From Bacteroidota bacterium (GTDB lineage Bacteria > Bacteroidota > Bacteroidia > Cytophagales > Cyclobacteriaceae): a DNA stretch of 21,990 bases. This document shows, piece by piece, positions 14,917-21,251 of this stretch (position 1 is the first letter of the stretch; each line of letters opens with the position of its first letter). Under the pieces are notes generated by a model, which was given only the letters and a program-made list of their open reading frames with translations, searched no databases and was not told the DNA's origin. The DNA is taken from contig QGUY01000028.1 of NCBI GenBank assembly GCA_003242315.1, positions 1 to 21,990 of the forward strand, in the 5' to 3' direction. The position numbers and the translations under genes are program-made.

Positions 14917-15549
14917 ATGAGGGCACTCAGGTTTCTTGTCATTCTACTGATCGTTACGCTCAGCGCGACCGTACCTGTTGTCGCGCAGCGTTACTGTTAT
15001 GTGATACTGAATACAAACCCGGACAGAACGGTCTTGCCGGAAGAGGAAGTCAGGAAACTCATGGAAGGCCATTTGGCCAACATCGACCGTTTGGCGCAGG
15101 AGGGCAAGCTGCTCGTAGCCGGACCATTCGACGGTGGCGGTGGCGTGTTTATCATGAATTCCGGGGATACCACGGTAGTACGTGAATGGCTGTCGACAGA
15201 TCCAGGCATAAGGGCTGAACGATGGAAGCTCGAAGTGTTTCCGTTTGAGCCCGTAGCCGGGCAGGTATGTGGCGGCAAATCAGACGCGCGAATGGTCACC
15301 TACACATGGGTGCGGTTTCATCAGGCCAGCATTCCGTCTGATATTGCCGATGACCACAGACGTTACATCGATGATCTCAGCAAGTCGGGGGAGATCATTT
15401 CAGAGGGAATATTCTCTAGTGCGCGCGGGGGTATACTTGTACTCCGCAGCGATTCACTCGAGCTGATAAACAATGATCCTCTTGTACGGCACGGTGTTCC
15501 TCACGATGTGAAGAAGTGGTGGGTTGCGGAGGGGAGTTTTTGTGAATAG
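14917..15549 (+). CDS. exported tandem YCII-domain protein
   Basis: 210 residues with a Sec signal peptide (about 1-23, ending VVAQ) followed by two YCII-related domains. The first runs from about residue 26 (CYVILNTNPDR through LLVAGPFDGGGGVFIM) and the second from about residue 126 (YTWVRFHQAS through IISEGIFSSARGGILVL). YCII domains adopt a dimeric alpha/beta-barrel fold. A His-Asp pair is often proposed as an active site in the family; here GHLANIDRL and DDHRRYIDDL carry candidate His and Asp residues. The biochemical role is unknown. A TCAATTTG box lies 15-22 nt before the ATG and may be a weak promoter. The next 166 nt hold only small inverted repeats. Confidence 0.85.
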   Translation: MRALRFLVILLIVTLSATVPVVAQRYCYVILNTNPDRTVLPEEEVRKLMEGHLANIDRLAQEGKLLVAGPFDGGGGVFIMNSGDTTVVREWLSTDPGIRAERWKLEVFPFEPVAGQVCGGKSDARMVTYTWVRFHQASIPSDIADDHRRYIDDLSKSGEIISEGIFSSARGGILVLRSDSLELINNDPLVRHGVPHDVKKWWVAEGSFCE

Positions 15550-15605
15550 GTTTTAACCGTGTTAATTCTCCACGACGGGGCACGGAGAAACTCAGATGTT
15601 TCTTG

Positions 15606-15619
15606 TCCGTCAGGACGGA
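15606..15619. repeat. small palindrome between convergent genes
   Basis: TCCGTC and GACGGA are separated by AG in the 166-nt region between the YCII gene and the 2H phosphodiesterase gene. Nearby, TTCTCC (15566-15571) and GGAGAA (15584-15589) also form an inverted pair. Neither has a U tract. They may end transcription weakly or be degenerate dispersed repeats. Confidence 0.35.
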
Positions 15620-15715
15620 TTATAGGGGGTCAATTGATTGTGCGAGACGCCAATTGTGGAAGGAGGACACGGGCGCCGCTAGGGGCGCAGGAATCTGGAA
15701 CTAATCGCGTGCGGA

Positions 15716-16300
15716 TTACTTCATTTGTGATATTCGTGCTGCGAGTGGAAAGCTCGTAAAGGGTTTCCACAGCTTGCCGGTATGCTTTAGCAGCGTAATG
15801 CTGTCGACTTCAAAGTCCGCGCGGTACTCCTTATCGCGAAACTCCTGCCAGGCTTTTTCAAAGTTCGGTTTCTTCAGGTCGCGGAAAGCCAATGTCAGAT
15901 GTGGGTAGAACGGCTGTTCTTTGTACGTGGCGTTGTACAAGTTTAGCTGTGTCTTGCAATACCGGTGAAGGTCCTGCTGCAGCGCATGCAGCGCCGGATT
16001 AGTTTCTACGTCTATGAAGATGACCTTTGGTGAAAAGCATGAAAAGTTGCGCAACGTCAGGTGGAAGCTTTGCCGGTCTTCCGCAAAGAGCGTCAGCTTT
16101 TGGACAAGCTCCGCTTCTTTTTTCTCCTTCATCCTGAAAGGCATGTGAAGGGTGACGTGTGGGGGTGAGTTAAGAGATGCCTTGCTGTTGTAGGTATCGC
16201 GGAAATACTCTTTCAGCTGCAACGCTTCCTCGTAAACCGGCGAGGGCGGTATAATGGCGATGAAATACTGTTGTGACTTATCAGGCGCTTTCCCGTGCAT
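15716..16300 (-). CDS. 2H phosphodiesterase / 2'-5' RNA ligase-like protein
   Basis: 194 residues from the ATG at 16300, with the two HxT motifs that define the 2H phosphoesterase superfamily: PPHVTLHMPF (H48, T50) and FYPHLTLAFR (H134, T136). These two histidines would act on 2',3'-cyclic phosphate or 2'-5' linked RNA substrates. Cytosolic by lack of a signal. Spacing and length fit bacterial LigT/YjcG-like members. The frame continues 13 codons upstream to a TTG at 16339, but the ATG is preferred. The physiological substrate is unknown. It is a single-gene unit facing the YCII gene and diverging from the RDD gene across 166 nt. Confidence 0.9.
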   Translation of the reverse strand: MHGKAPDKSQQYFIAIIPPSPVYEEALQLKEYFRDTYNSKASLNSPPHVTLHMPFRMKEKKEAELVQKLTLFAEDRQSFHLTLRNFSCFSPKVIFIDVETNPALHALQQDLHRYCKTQLNLYNATYKEQPFYPHLTLAFRDLKKPNFEKAWQEFRDKEYRADFEVDSITLLKHTGKLWKPFTSFPLAARISQMK

Positions 16301-16412
16301 GGTCCCACCAACTGAATAAAACGGGAAATTCGCCAACAAAATGTTTATCTAATAGCGTTTCGGCCAAAAAGTTCGGTCTCCAGCCATGTACCAAATAATT
16401 AGGCACGCGGGC

Positions 16413-16445
16413 TTGAGGATGGCGCGCGCTGATTTATTACCTTTA
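16413..16445 (+). promoter_or_regulatory. possible promoter of the RDD gene
   Basis: TTG (16413-16415) and TACCTTTA (16438-16445, seven of eight positions of TAnnTTTG) are 22 nt apart. The start of transcription would be near 16452, about 15 nt before the ATG. Confidence 0.4.
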
Positions 16446-16466
16446 GATACTACTTAACCTAAACTT

Positions 16467-16925
16467 ATGAGCGACGACTATGCAGGCTTTTGGCTGCGCG
16501 TGGTGGCCTTTGTAATCGATTCCATTGTCCTCTCCGTACTGTATCTCCTGGTCATTATCCCGTTGTACGATTCTCTCTCTCCTCCCGATGCCTTTGACCC
16601 GGATGCACCAGTGCAGGGGCCGACGTTTTTCCAGGAGGTGACGTCACCCGATGTGTCACTACTCGTGCTTGTCGTGGTGGCGATACTGTACTATGCCACA
16701 ATGGAGGCTTCACGCCATCAGGGTTCGTTGGGCAAGCTTGCGCTGGAACTTAAGGTAACGGATGCGGAGGGCGGACGATTGAGTTTGTCGAAATCCCTAA
16801 TTCGGAATGCGTCAAAACTGCTATCGACTGCCTCATTGCTGTTGGGGTACATCGCCGCAGCATTTACACGACGCAAGCAAGCCCTTCACGATCTGATTGC
16901 GGGCGCCATTGTGCTGAAACGTTGA
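16467..16925 (+). CDS. RDD family membrane protein
   Basis: 152-residue integral membrane protein. The family pattern is visible: the N-terminal YAGFWLRVVAFVIDSIVL with its Arg and Asp (the first and last letters of RDD), a hydrophobic segment near residues 66-80, the GSLGKLALELKVTD stretch that often follows it, and a C-terminal hydrophobic segment ending before RRKQALHDLIAGAIVL. About three to four membrane segments. The role of RDD proteins is not settled; some have been linked to ion or sodium transport. It has no coupled neighbour and converges on the TPR gene with 12 nt between the stops. Confidence 0.9.
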   Translation: MSDDYAGFWLRVVAFVIDSIVLSVLYLLVIIPLYDSLSPPDAFDPDAPVQGPTFFQEVTSPDVSLLVLVVVAILYYATMEASRHQGSLGKLALELKVTDAEGGRLSLSKSLIRNASKLLSTASLLLGYIAAAFTRRKQALHDLIAGAIVLKR

Positions 16926-16937
16926 CGAACGTCTGGG

Positions 16938-18050
16938 CTATTTGCAGTGCTTCTTAAGCAGGGCTTTGGCTTCAACTGAGCCCCGCATATCGGCTTGCTT
17001 CAAATCCAGGCAGGCGTCATACTGGTTGTTCATCGCAATTTTGACGAGAGCGCGTTGATAGTAAGTTTCGGGGTCCTGCGGATAGAGCTCGATTGAAGTA
17101 GTGTAATCTTCCAGCGCTCCCTGGTAGTCTTCTTTTTCCATACGGCTCAGCGCACGATTGTCATAATAAACCGGATTCGTGTCGTCAATTTCGATGGCCT
17201 TCGTGTAGTCGGCAATGGCACCGTCGTGATCCTCCAGGTTGAACTTGATCACACCCCGGAGATTGTAGGTATCCGGTTCTTCGGGATCCAGTTCAATTGC
17301 CCTCGTGTAATCCGCGAGGGCGCCTTCATAATCTTCCAAAGCGCTGCGCGCAAGGCCCCGATTTTCATATTTGAGCGGATCCTCCGGGTCCAGTTTGATG
17401 GCCATGTCGTAGTCCGCTATTGCTTCCTTGAAATTGCCAGCGGCATAATACGCTACGCCGCGATAGTTATACAGCGACGCGTCCTCCTTATCCAGTTCGA
17501 TGGCTTTCGTGTAATCGTCAATGGCGCTGACATATTCGCCGAGTTCAGCTTTGAGGAGCCCGCGATTGAAATACTTATCGGCATCAGGCGGTCCAAGGTC
17601 GAGTGCTTTGGAAAAATCGAAATAGGCGCCCTGAAGGTCTTCGATGTTGTATTTCGCCAGCCCACGATTAGTATAGGCGTCGGCGAACTTCGGGTTCAGG
17701 CGGATAGCCTTGTCAAAATCATTAATTGCACCCTCATCATCGCCGAGCAGCATCTTGGCTTCGCCACGCAGGTTCAGCGCACGGTGGTCTGACGAATCAA
17801 GTTCCAGCGCATACGTAAGATCCGCAATAGCCCCGTAGTGATCCTCCTGCCCCATGCGGGCCTCGGCGCGTAAGGTCAGGGCTGCGCGATTTTTCGGATC
17901 GCTCTGGAGTACCGTGTTCAGCAGGGCCCGGGCGCCTGCGAAGTCGCCGGCTTCGATCTTTTGTTTAGCGCCGGCGAGTGGTTCGGACTGCCCAAAAAGT
18001 AGGGCTGGAAGCCACAGCATCAAAAAAAGTGTCAGAGATGACTTTTGCAT
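16938..18050 (-). CDS. exported TPR-repeat protein
   Basis: 370 residues with a signal peptide (about 1-20, ending LLFG) and then about nine to ten tetratricopeptide repeats with a near-constant 34-residue period. Typical units read GAIADYTKAIELD followed by a Tyr/Asn-Arg-Gly helix; the corresponding 102-bp periodicity makes the DNA internally repetitive. The chain ends in a Cys-containing segment (DACLDLKQADMRG to KKHCK) common in Bacteroidota TPR proteins. It is a likely periplasmic scaffold or adaptor with unknown partner. The gene is monocistronic: convergent with the RDD gene and divergent from the amidohydrolase gene across 159 nt. Confidence 0.92.
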   Translation of the reverse strand: MQKSSLTLFLMLWLPALLFGQSEPLAGAKQKIEAGDFAGARALLNTVLQSDPKNRAALTLRAEARMGQEDHYGAIADLTYALELDSSDHRALNLRGEAKMLLGDDEGAINDFDKAIRLNPKFADAYTNRGLAKYNIEDLQGAYFDFSKALDLGPPDADKYFNRGLLKAELGEYVSAIDDYTKAIELDKEDASLYNYRGVAYYAAGNFKEAIADYDMAIKLDPEDPLKYENRGLARSALEDYEGALADYTRAIELDPEEPDTYNLRGVIKFNLEDHDGAIADYTKAIEIDDTNPVYYDNRALSRMEKEDYQGALEDYTTSIELYPQDPETYYQRALVKIAMNNQYDACLDLKQADMRGSVEAKALLKKHCK

Positions 18051-18209
18051 TGTGTTTGGCGGTTATGCCACAAGTTAACGGTTTTAATCAGCAGCGTAAA
18101 ACCAGGGGCGTTCGTATAAATAACGACCAGTCAAATACCCTTTTTCCCGCACACCTTTTTTCGATAAGCTGCCGCCGGATAATTTCTATTTTTCAGAAAA
18201 ATTAACCCC

Positions 18210-19301
18210 ATGCATACACGTCTGACCGCTCTTGTACTTGCAATATGGTTGGTCCAGCCGGTGCTGGGCCAGCGAATGGACTTTGAAGAGTACGATCCAC
18301 CGTCCACGCTGGTAGTCCCTGAACACGTTCTTACCCGGGCGAAGTATCCTTTCATCGATGTTCATAACCACCAGTTCGGTATGGCCAGTGGCGACCTTTC
18401 CGGTTTGGTGGCCGAAATGGACAAACTCAACATGAAGGTCATGGTCAACCTCAGCGGCCGCGGGCGTGGCGACAGTGACCATTTACGGCGTTCGCTGGAA
18501 AACGCGAAGAAGTATCCCGGAAGGTTTATTGTGTTCACGAACATCAGCTTCGAAGGGATAGACGACCCGCAATGGGCAACGCGTACCGTAAAGCAGCTTG
18601 AAGAGGATGTGAAGATGGGTGCGTCCGGATTGAAAATCTATAAGAGCCTCGGGATGTTTGATCGCGACAGCAAAGGAAATCGCATTAAAATTGATGATCC
18701 GCGCATAGCCCCTGTGTGGGACAAGTGCGGTGAGCTTGGCATTCCCGTATTGATCCACTCCGCTGATCCGAAGCCTTTCTGGGATCCCATGGATGCAAAC
18801 AATGAACGATGGCTGGAATTGAAAACCCGTCCGGGAAGGAAACGCAGCGACACTGACCCTGCGCCATGGCAGACGATCATCAACGAACAGCACAACGTCT
18901 TCCGTCGCCATCCCCGCACGATCTTCATCAACGCGCACCTCGGATGGTACGGCAACAACCTGCAAAAGCTCGGAGAGCTGATGGATCAGTTTCCGAATAT
19001 GTATACTGAGATAGGCGCCGTCATTGCTGAGCTTGGACGTCAGCCGCGTTTTGCGCGCGAGTTCCTCATCAAGTACCAGGATCGCGTTATGTTCGGAAAA
19101 GATTCATGGGTGCCGGAAGAGTATCAAACGTATTTCAGGGTGCTTGAAACCGCGGACGATTACTTTCCCTATCACAAGCGTTATCACGCGTTCTGGAGAA
19201 TGTATGGCCTTGATCTGCCCGATGAGGTGCTGAAGAAGATTTACTACAAGAACGCGCTGAAGGTTATTCCCAATATCGACGCGAACCTCTTTCCTAAGTA
19301 A
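18210..19301 (+). CDS. exported amidohydrolase (amidohydrolase family 2)
   Basis: Metal-dependent hydrolase or decarboxylase of the TIM-barrel amidohydrolase superfamily. The 363 residues start with a signal peptide (about 1-20, ending VLGQ). Metal-site residues are visible: DVHNH (H52, H54), LIHSAD (H183), INAHLGW (H243) and the late Asp in MFGKDSW (D298). A Lys in LKIYKSLG (K142 or K145) may add to the site. These features suit amidohydrolase-2 members acting on small organic acids or lactones; the substrate is unknown. Export to the periplasm is unusual for such enzymes but common for Bacteroidota copies. A TATTTTTC box at 18187-18194 may be its -7 element. It stands alone, followed by a repeat-rich hairpin. 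Confidence 0.9.
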   Translation: MHTRLTALVLAIWLVQPVLGQRMDFEEYDPPSTLVVPEHVLTRAKYPFIDVHNHQFGMASGDLSGLVAEMDKLNMKVMVNLSGRGRGDSDHLRRSLENAKKYPGRFIVFTNISFEGIDDPQWATRTVKQLEEDVKMGASGLKIYKSLGMFDRDSKGNRIKIDDPRIAPVWDKCGELGIPVLIHSADPKPFWDPMDANNERWLELKTRPGRKRSDTDPAPWQTIINEQHNVFRRHPRTIFINAHLGWYGNNLQKLGELMDQFPNMYTEIGAVIAELGRQPRFAREFLIKYQDRVMFGKDSWVPEEYQTYFRVLETADDYFPYHKRYHAFWRMYGLDLPDEVLKKIYYKNALKVIPNIDANLFPK

Positions 19302-19305
19302 CAGT

Positions 19306-19359
19306 TGCAGACGCAGACGCAGCTCTTACAATGCCACTGTCACTGCGTCTGCATCTGCA
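19306..19359. repeat. GCAGAC-rich inverted repeat between convergent genes
   Basis: A 17-bp arm (19306-19322, repeating GCAGAC) is matched by a reverse-complement arm (19343-19359) with one mismatch, around a 20-nt loop. It lies five bases after the amidohydrolase stop and 15 bases before the hpf stop. No U tract is next to it, but it may act as a bidirectional terminator or be a dispersed repeat element. Confidence 0.65.
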
Positions 19360-19373
19360 CCTGCGTTTAAAAG

Positions 19374-19670
19374 CTATACGCGCTGAAGTTTTGCCTTGAA
19401 ACGTTTCAGCTGTGTACTCAACGTATCCACAGCGAGGTCCGTTGCGGCTTCGAACGTCCGGGCTTTTTCGGTTACGAAAAGACGATCACCCGGAACATTG
19501 AGCTTGACTTCCACCGTCTTGTTGTCTATACCTTCATTGTTAAGACGCAGAAAAACCTCTCCGTCAATCACCCGGTCGTAGAACCGGTCGAGCTTATCCA
19601 GCTTTTTCTGGATGAAATCAATCAGCTTGCGGTCTGCATCGAAGTGGATTGAATGAACCTGTAACTTCAT
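19374..19670 (-). CDS. hpf: ribosome hibernation-promoting factor (HPF/RaiA family)
   Basis: Binds the 30S decoding region in stationary phase and stabilises idle ribosomes. From the ATG at 19670 it has 98 residues (MKLQVHSIHFDADRKLIDFI onward) with the beta-alpha-beta-beta-beta-alpha S30AE fold pattern, including VEVKLNVPGDRLFVTEKARTFEAATDLAVD. It is a short form; the long-form dimerisation tail is absent. The frame also opens at a TTG two codons upstream, but ATG is preferred. It follows xerC by 99 nt in the rpsU-xerC-hpf order seen in Bacteroidota. The tRNA genes and tuf that often come next in other genomes are not present here. Confidence 0.93.
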   Translation of the reverse strand: MKLQVHSIHFDADRKLIDFIQKKLDKLDRFYDRVIDGEVFLRLNNEGIDNKTVEVKLNVPGDRLFVTEKARTFEAATDLAVDTLSTQLKRFKAKLQRV

Positions 19671-19702
19671 AATCAAAAATTTAGTGAAGGATTAAACAAC
19701 TT

Positions 19703-19719
19703 GCCGGTTTGCGTCCGGC
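19703..19719 (-). other. hairpin between xerC and hpf
   Basis: On the minus strand GCCGG and CCGGC enclose a 7-nt loop (ACGCAAA). It lies 33 nt upstream of the hpf ATG. The sequence after it (CAAGTTGTTT) is only weakly U-rich, so a partial terminator or a leader hairpin are both possible. Confidence 0.35.
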
Positions 19720-19769
19720 CTCTGTACATGTGTTACATAGGCATATCGGCTAATTATCTATCAACATAA

Positions 19770-20690
19770 TCAGGCTTTTGGATGTGCCTGTTCGTAAATC
19801 CTCCTGAGTTTTTCCATGGAGTTGTGCGTGTACACCTGGGTGGCTGCAAGGCTGCTGTGACCGAGGAGATCTTTGACAGCATTAATTTCAGCGCCCCTGT
19901 CGAGGAGGTGCGTGGCATAGGTGTGACGCAGAATGTGCGGACTTTTTCGCTTTGAACCCGACTCCTGCAAGCATTCTCTTACAATCCGGTAGATCATCAT
20001 AGGATACGCAGCCACCCCGTTATCCGTGACGATCAGACGATCGACAGCGGTACCGCGAATGGCCTCCTGTTTTAGTTTACGGTATTCGCTAATAAGGGAT
20101 ACGAGACTTTGAGGGAAAGGGATTATCCTTTCCTTGTTTCTTTTCCCTAAAACTTTGATGACACAATTTTTGAGATCAATATCCGTTTCCTTTAGTCCGA
20201 TCAACTCTGACAGACGCATACCGGTACCGTACAACAGCTCTACAACGAGCTGTTTTCTCTTCAGACTAAAAGGGCTTTCTGATTTTTTTGCGGCCTTTGT
20301 TTCGGCGTTCTCCTCGTGCGCCTTGTTCGGCGCTTCGAGCACCAGTTTTATGTTTTCTTCACGAACAAAGTCGGGAAGTCGCCTCCGGGTTTTCAGTACC
20401 CTGATCCGCGACATGGGATCATTCTTCAATGACCCGTGTACGCGCAGGAACTTGTAGAAGGTCCGCAGGCACGCAATCTTGCGATTGATCGTGGCCGCAT
20501 CCATCCCCTTATCGACGAGGTCAACGATCCAGGATCGGATCACGTTATGCTCCGCACGCTCAAGGGATTCCTCCGGAAAGGTGTCGGACAGAAATTTTTC
20601 GAATTGGCTGAGGTCGTTCTGGTATGCTGTCAGGGTATGGGGGCTTACCCGCTTTTCATACCTCAGGTACTTTAGAAAGGATTCTCTCAT
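19770..20690 (-). CDS. xerC: tyrosine recombinase XerC/XerD
   Basis: Site-specific recombinase that resolves chromosome dimers at dif in complex with its partner Xer protein. The 306 residues have an N-terminal SAM-like core-binding domain (about 1-85) and a catalytic domain with all conserved residues: R159 (GTGMRLSELIGL), K183 (LGKRNKER), H252 and R255 (SPHILRHTYATHLL), H278 (LGHSSL) and nucleophile Y287 (TQVYTHN). Residues about 121-141 form a charged insertion between the two domains, longer than in typical XerC. The position between rpsU and hpf matches the conserved Bacteroidota housekeeping Xer gene rather than a mobile-element integrase. XerC versus XerD cannot be settled without comparison. 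Confidence 0.92.
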   Translation of the reverse strand: MRESFLKYLRYEKRVSPHTLTAYQNDLSQFEKFLSDTFPEESLERAEHNVIRSWIVDLVDKGMDAATINRKIACLRTFYKFLRVHGSLKNDPMSRIRVLKTRRRLPDFVREENIKLVLEAPNKAHEENAETKAAKKSESPFSLKRKQLVVELLYGTGMRLSELIGLKETDIDLKNCVIKVLGKRNKERIIPFPQSLVSLISEYRKLKQEAIRGTAVDRLIVTDNGVAAYPMMIYRIVRECLQESGSKRKSPHILRHTYATHLLDRGAEINAVKDLLGHSSLAATQVYTHNSMEKLRRIYEQAHPKA

Positions 20691-20721
20691 AACTGCGCTC
20701 GCCCCCGTTAGTAGCTAATGT

Positions 20722-20757
20722 AAAAAAATAATCCCCTCCGTAAAAGTGCGAAGGGAA
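20722..20757 (-). terminator. Rho-independent terminator between rpsU and xerC
   Basis: On the minus strand TTCCCTTCG and CGGAGGGGA (with G-U pairs) flank an 8-nt loop, followed by TTATTTTTTT. It lies 29 nt after the rpsU stop. It should end most rpsU transcripts, so xerC and hpf would depend on read-through or a further promoter. Confidence 0.75.
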
Positions 20758-20785
20758 CCTATATGCCATTCGGGGCGACGCGCGA

Positions 20786-20980
20786 TCAGCTCGCGGCCTT
20801 CTGCCGTTGTTTTTCGCGATAGATGGCGCGGATCACTTCATTCCTGCGCCGAACAGAAGGCTTTTCGTACGCGGTGCGCGCCCGCAATTCCTTCAAAATG
20901 CCAGTCTTTTCAAACTTCTTCTTGAAACGCTTCAGCGCTTTGTCAATCGACTCGTTTTCCTTTATATTGACAACGATCAT
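20786..20980 (-). CDS. rpsU: 30S ribosomal protein bS21
   Basis: 64-residue basic small-subunit protein. The sequence (MIVVNIKENESIDKALKRFKKKFEKTGILKELR then the Tyr-Glu-Lys-Pro-Ser and Arg-rich helix) is a full-length match to the bS21 family as found in Bacteroidota. In this phylum bS21, with bS18 and bS6, helps hide the 3' end of 16S rRNA, which explains the general lack of Shine-Dalgarno use. Here a partial SD-like TAAAGG (plus 20987-20992) lies 6 nt before the ATG, which stands out from the other genes. It has a strong promoter and its own terminator. Confidence 0.96.
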   Translation of the reverse strand: MIVVNIKENESIDKALKRFKKKFEKTGILKELRARTAYEKPSVRRRNEVIRAIYREKQRQKAAS

Positions 20981-21020
20981 AGTATACCTTTACTCTTTCG
21001 CCTTTACTGTTTAAGGGGTG

Positions 21021-21051
21021 CAAATATAGCCTTTTCCTGGGAAAACCCCAA
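21021..21051 (-). promoter_or_regulatory. Bacteroidota-type promoter of rpsU
   Basis: The minus strand carries TTG (plus 21049-21051), a 20-nt spacer, and TATATTTG (plus 21021-21028), an exact TAnnTTTG match. The start of transcription is predicted near 21014, giving a leader of about 33 nt before rpsU. This is the best promoter in the window. Confidence 0.75.
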
Positions 21052-21088
21052 TTGGTAACGCTTTTTTTGGGCACGGAGTTCGAGACTC

Positions 21089-21109
21089 GCATCACAAATC
21101 ACAAATCAA
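21089..21109. repeat. heptamer tandem repeat, left tract
   Basis: Three units of the form (G/A)(C/A)ATCA(C/A): GCATCAC, AAATCAC, AAATCAA. It is the shorter copy of the tract at 21217-21251 and in the same orientation. Confidence 0.7.
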
Positions 21110-21140
21110 TCATCTCCCACCCGCCGCACGCCCTTCAGTT

Positions 21141-21197
21141 CCCTAAAGGGAGCCCACGCGCACGACGAACCGCGGCGCGGGTTGGACCCCTTTAGGG
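21141..21197. repeat. intergenic foldback element with CCCTAAAGGG ends
   Basis: CCCTAAAGGG (21141-21150) has its reverse complement CCCTTTAGGG at 21188-21197. The GC-rich inner parts (CCCACGCGC and GCGCGGG) extend the pairing imperfectly. The element lies between the two heptamer tracts in the 267-nt region upstream of rpsU. It resembles a REP- or MITE-like dispersed repeat; no ORF is present. Confidence 0.55.
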
Positions 21198-21216
21198 GGG
21201 CGCGGGCAGGCAATGC

Positions 21217-21251
21217 GAATCACGAATCACAAATCACGAATCACAAATCAA
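21217..21251. repeat. heptamer tandem repeat, right tract
   Basis: Five heptamers in a row: GAATCAC, GAATCAC, AAATCAC, GAATCAC, AAATCAA. The last unit overlaps the stop codon of the acyl-CoA dehydrogenase gene (TGA on the minus strand at 21248-21250), so the repeat array abuts the coding end. Confidence 0.75.

Noticed and set aside
15559..15759. 66-codon plus-strand ORF after the YCII gene
   Set aside because: Overlaps the 3' end of the 2H phosphodiesterase gene and two palindromes; the translation has no domain or signal.
16938..18050. Possible CRISPR-like or satellite repeat from the 102-bp periodicity
   Set aside because: The period equals 34 codons and the translation gives consecutive TPR motifs, so protein repeats explain it.
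19302..19373. tRNA cluster and tuf expected after hpf in some Bacteroidota
   Set aside because: The region is 72 nt, holds only an inverted repeat, and is followed by a convergent amidohydrolase gene.
21089..21251. CRISPR array
   Set aside because: Repeat units are 7 bp and directly abutting, with no spacers and no cas genes.
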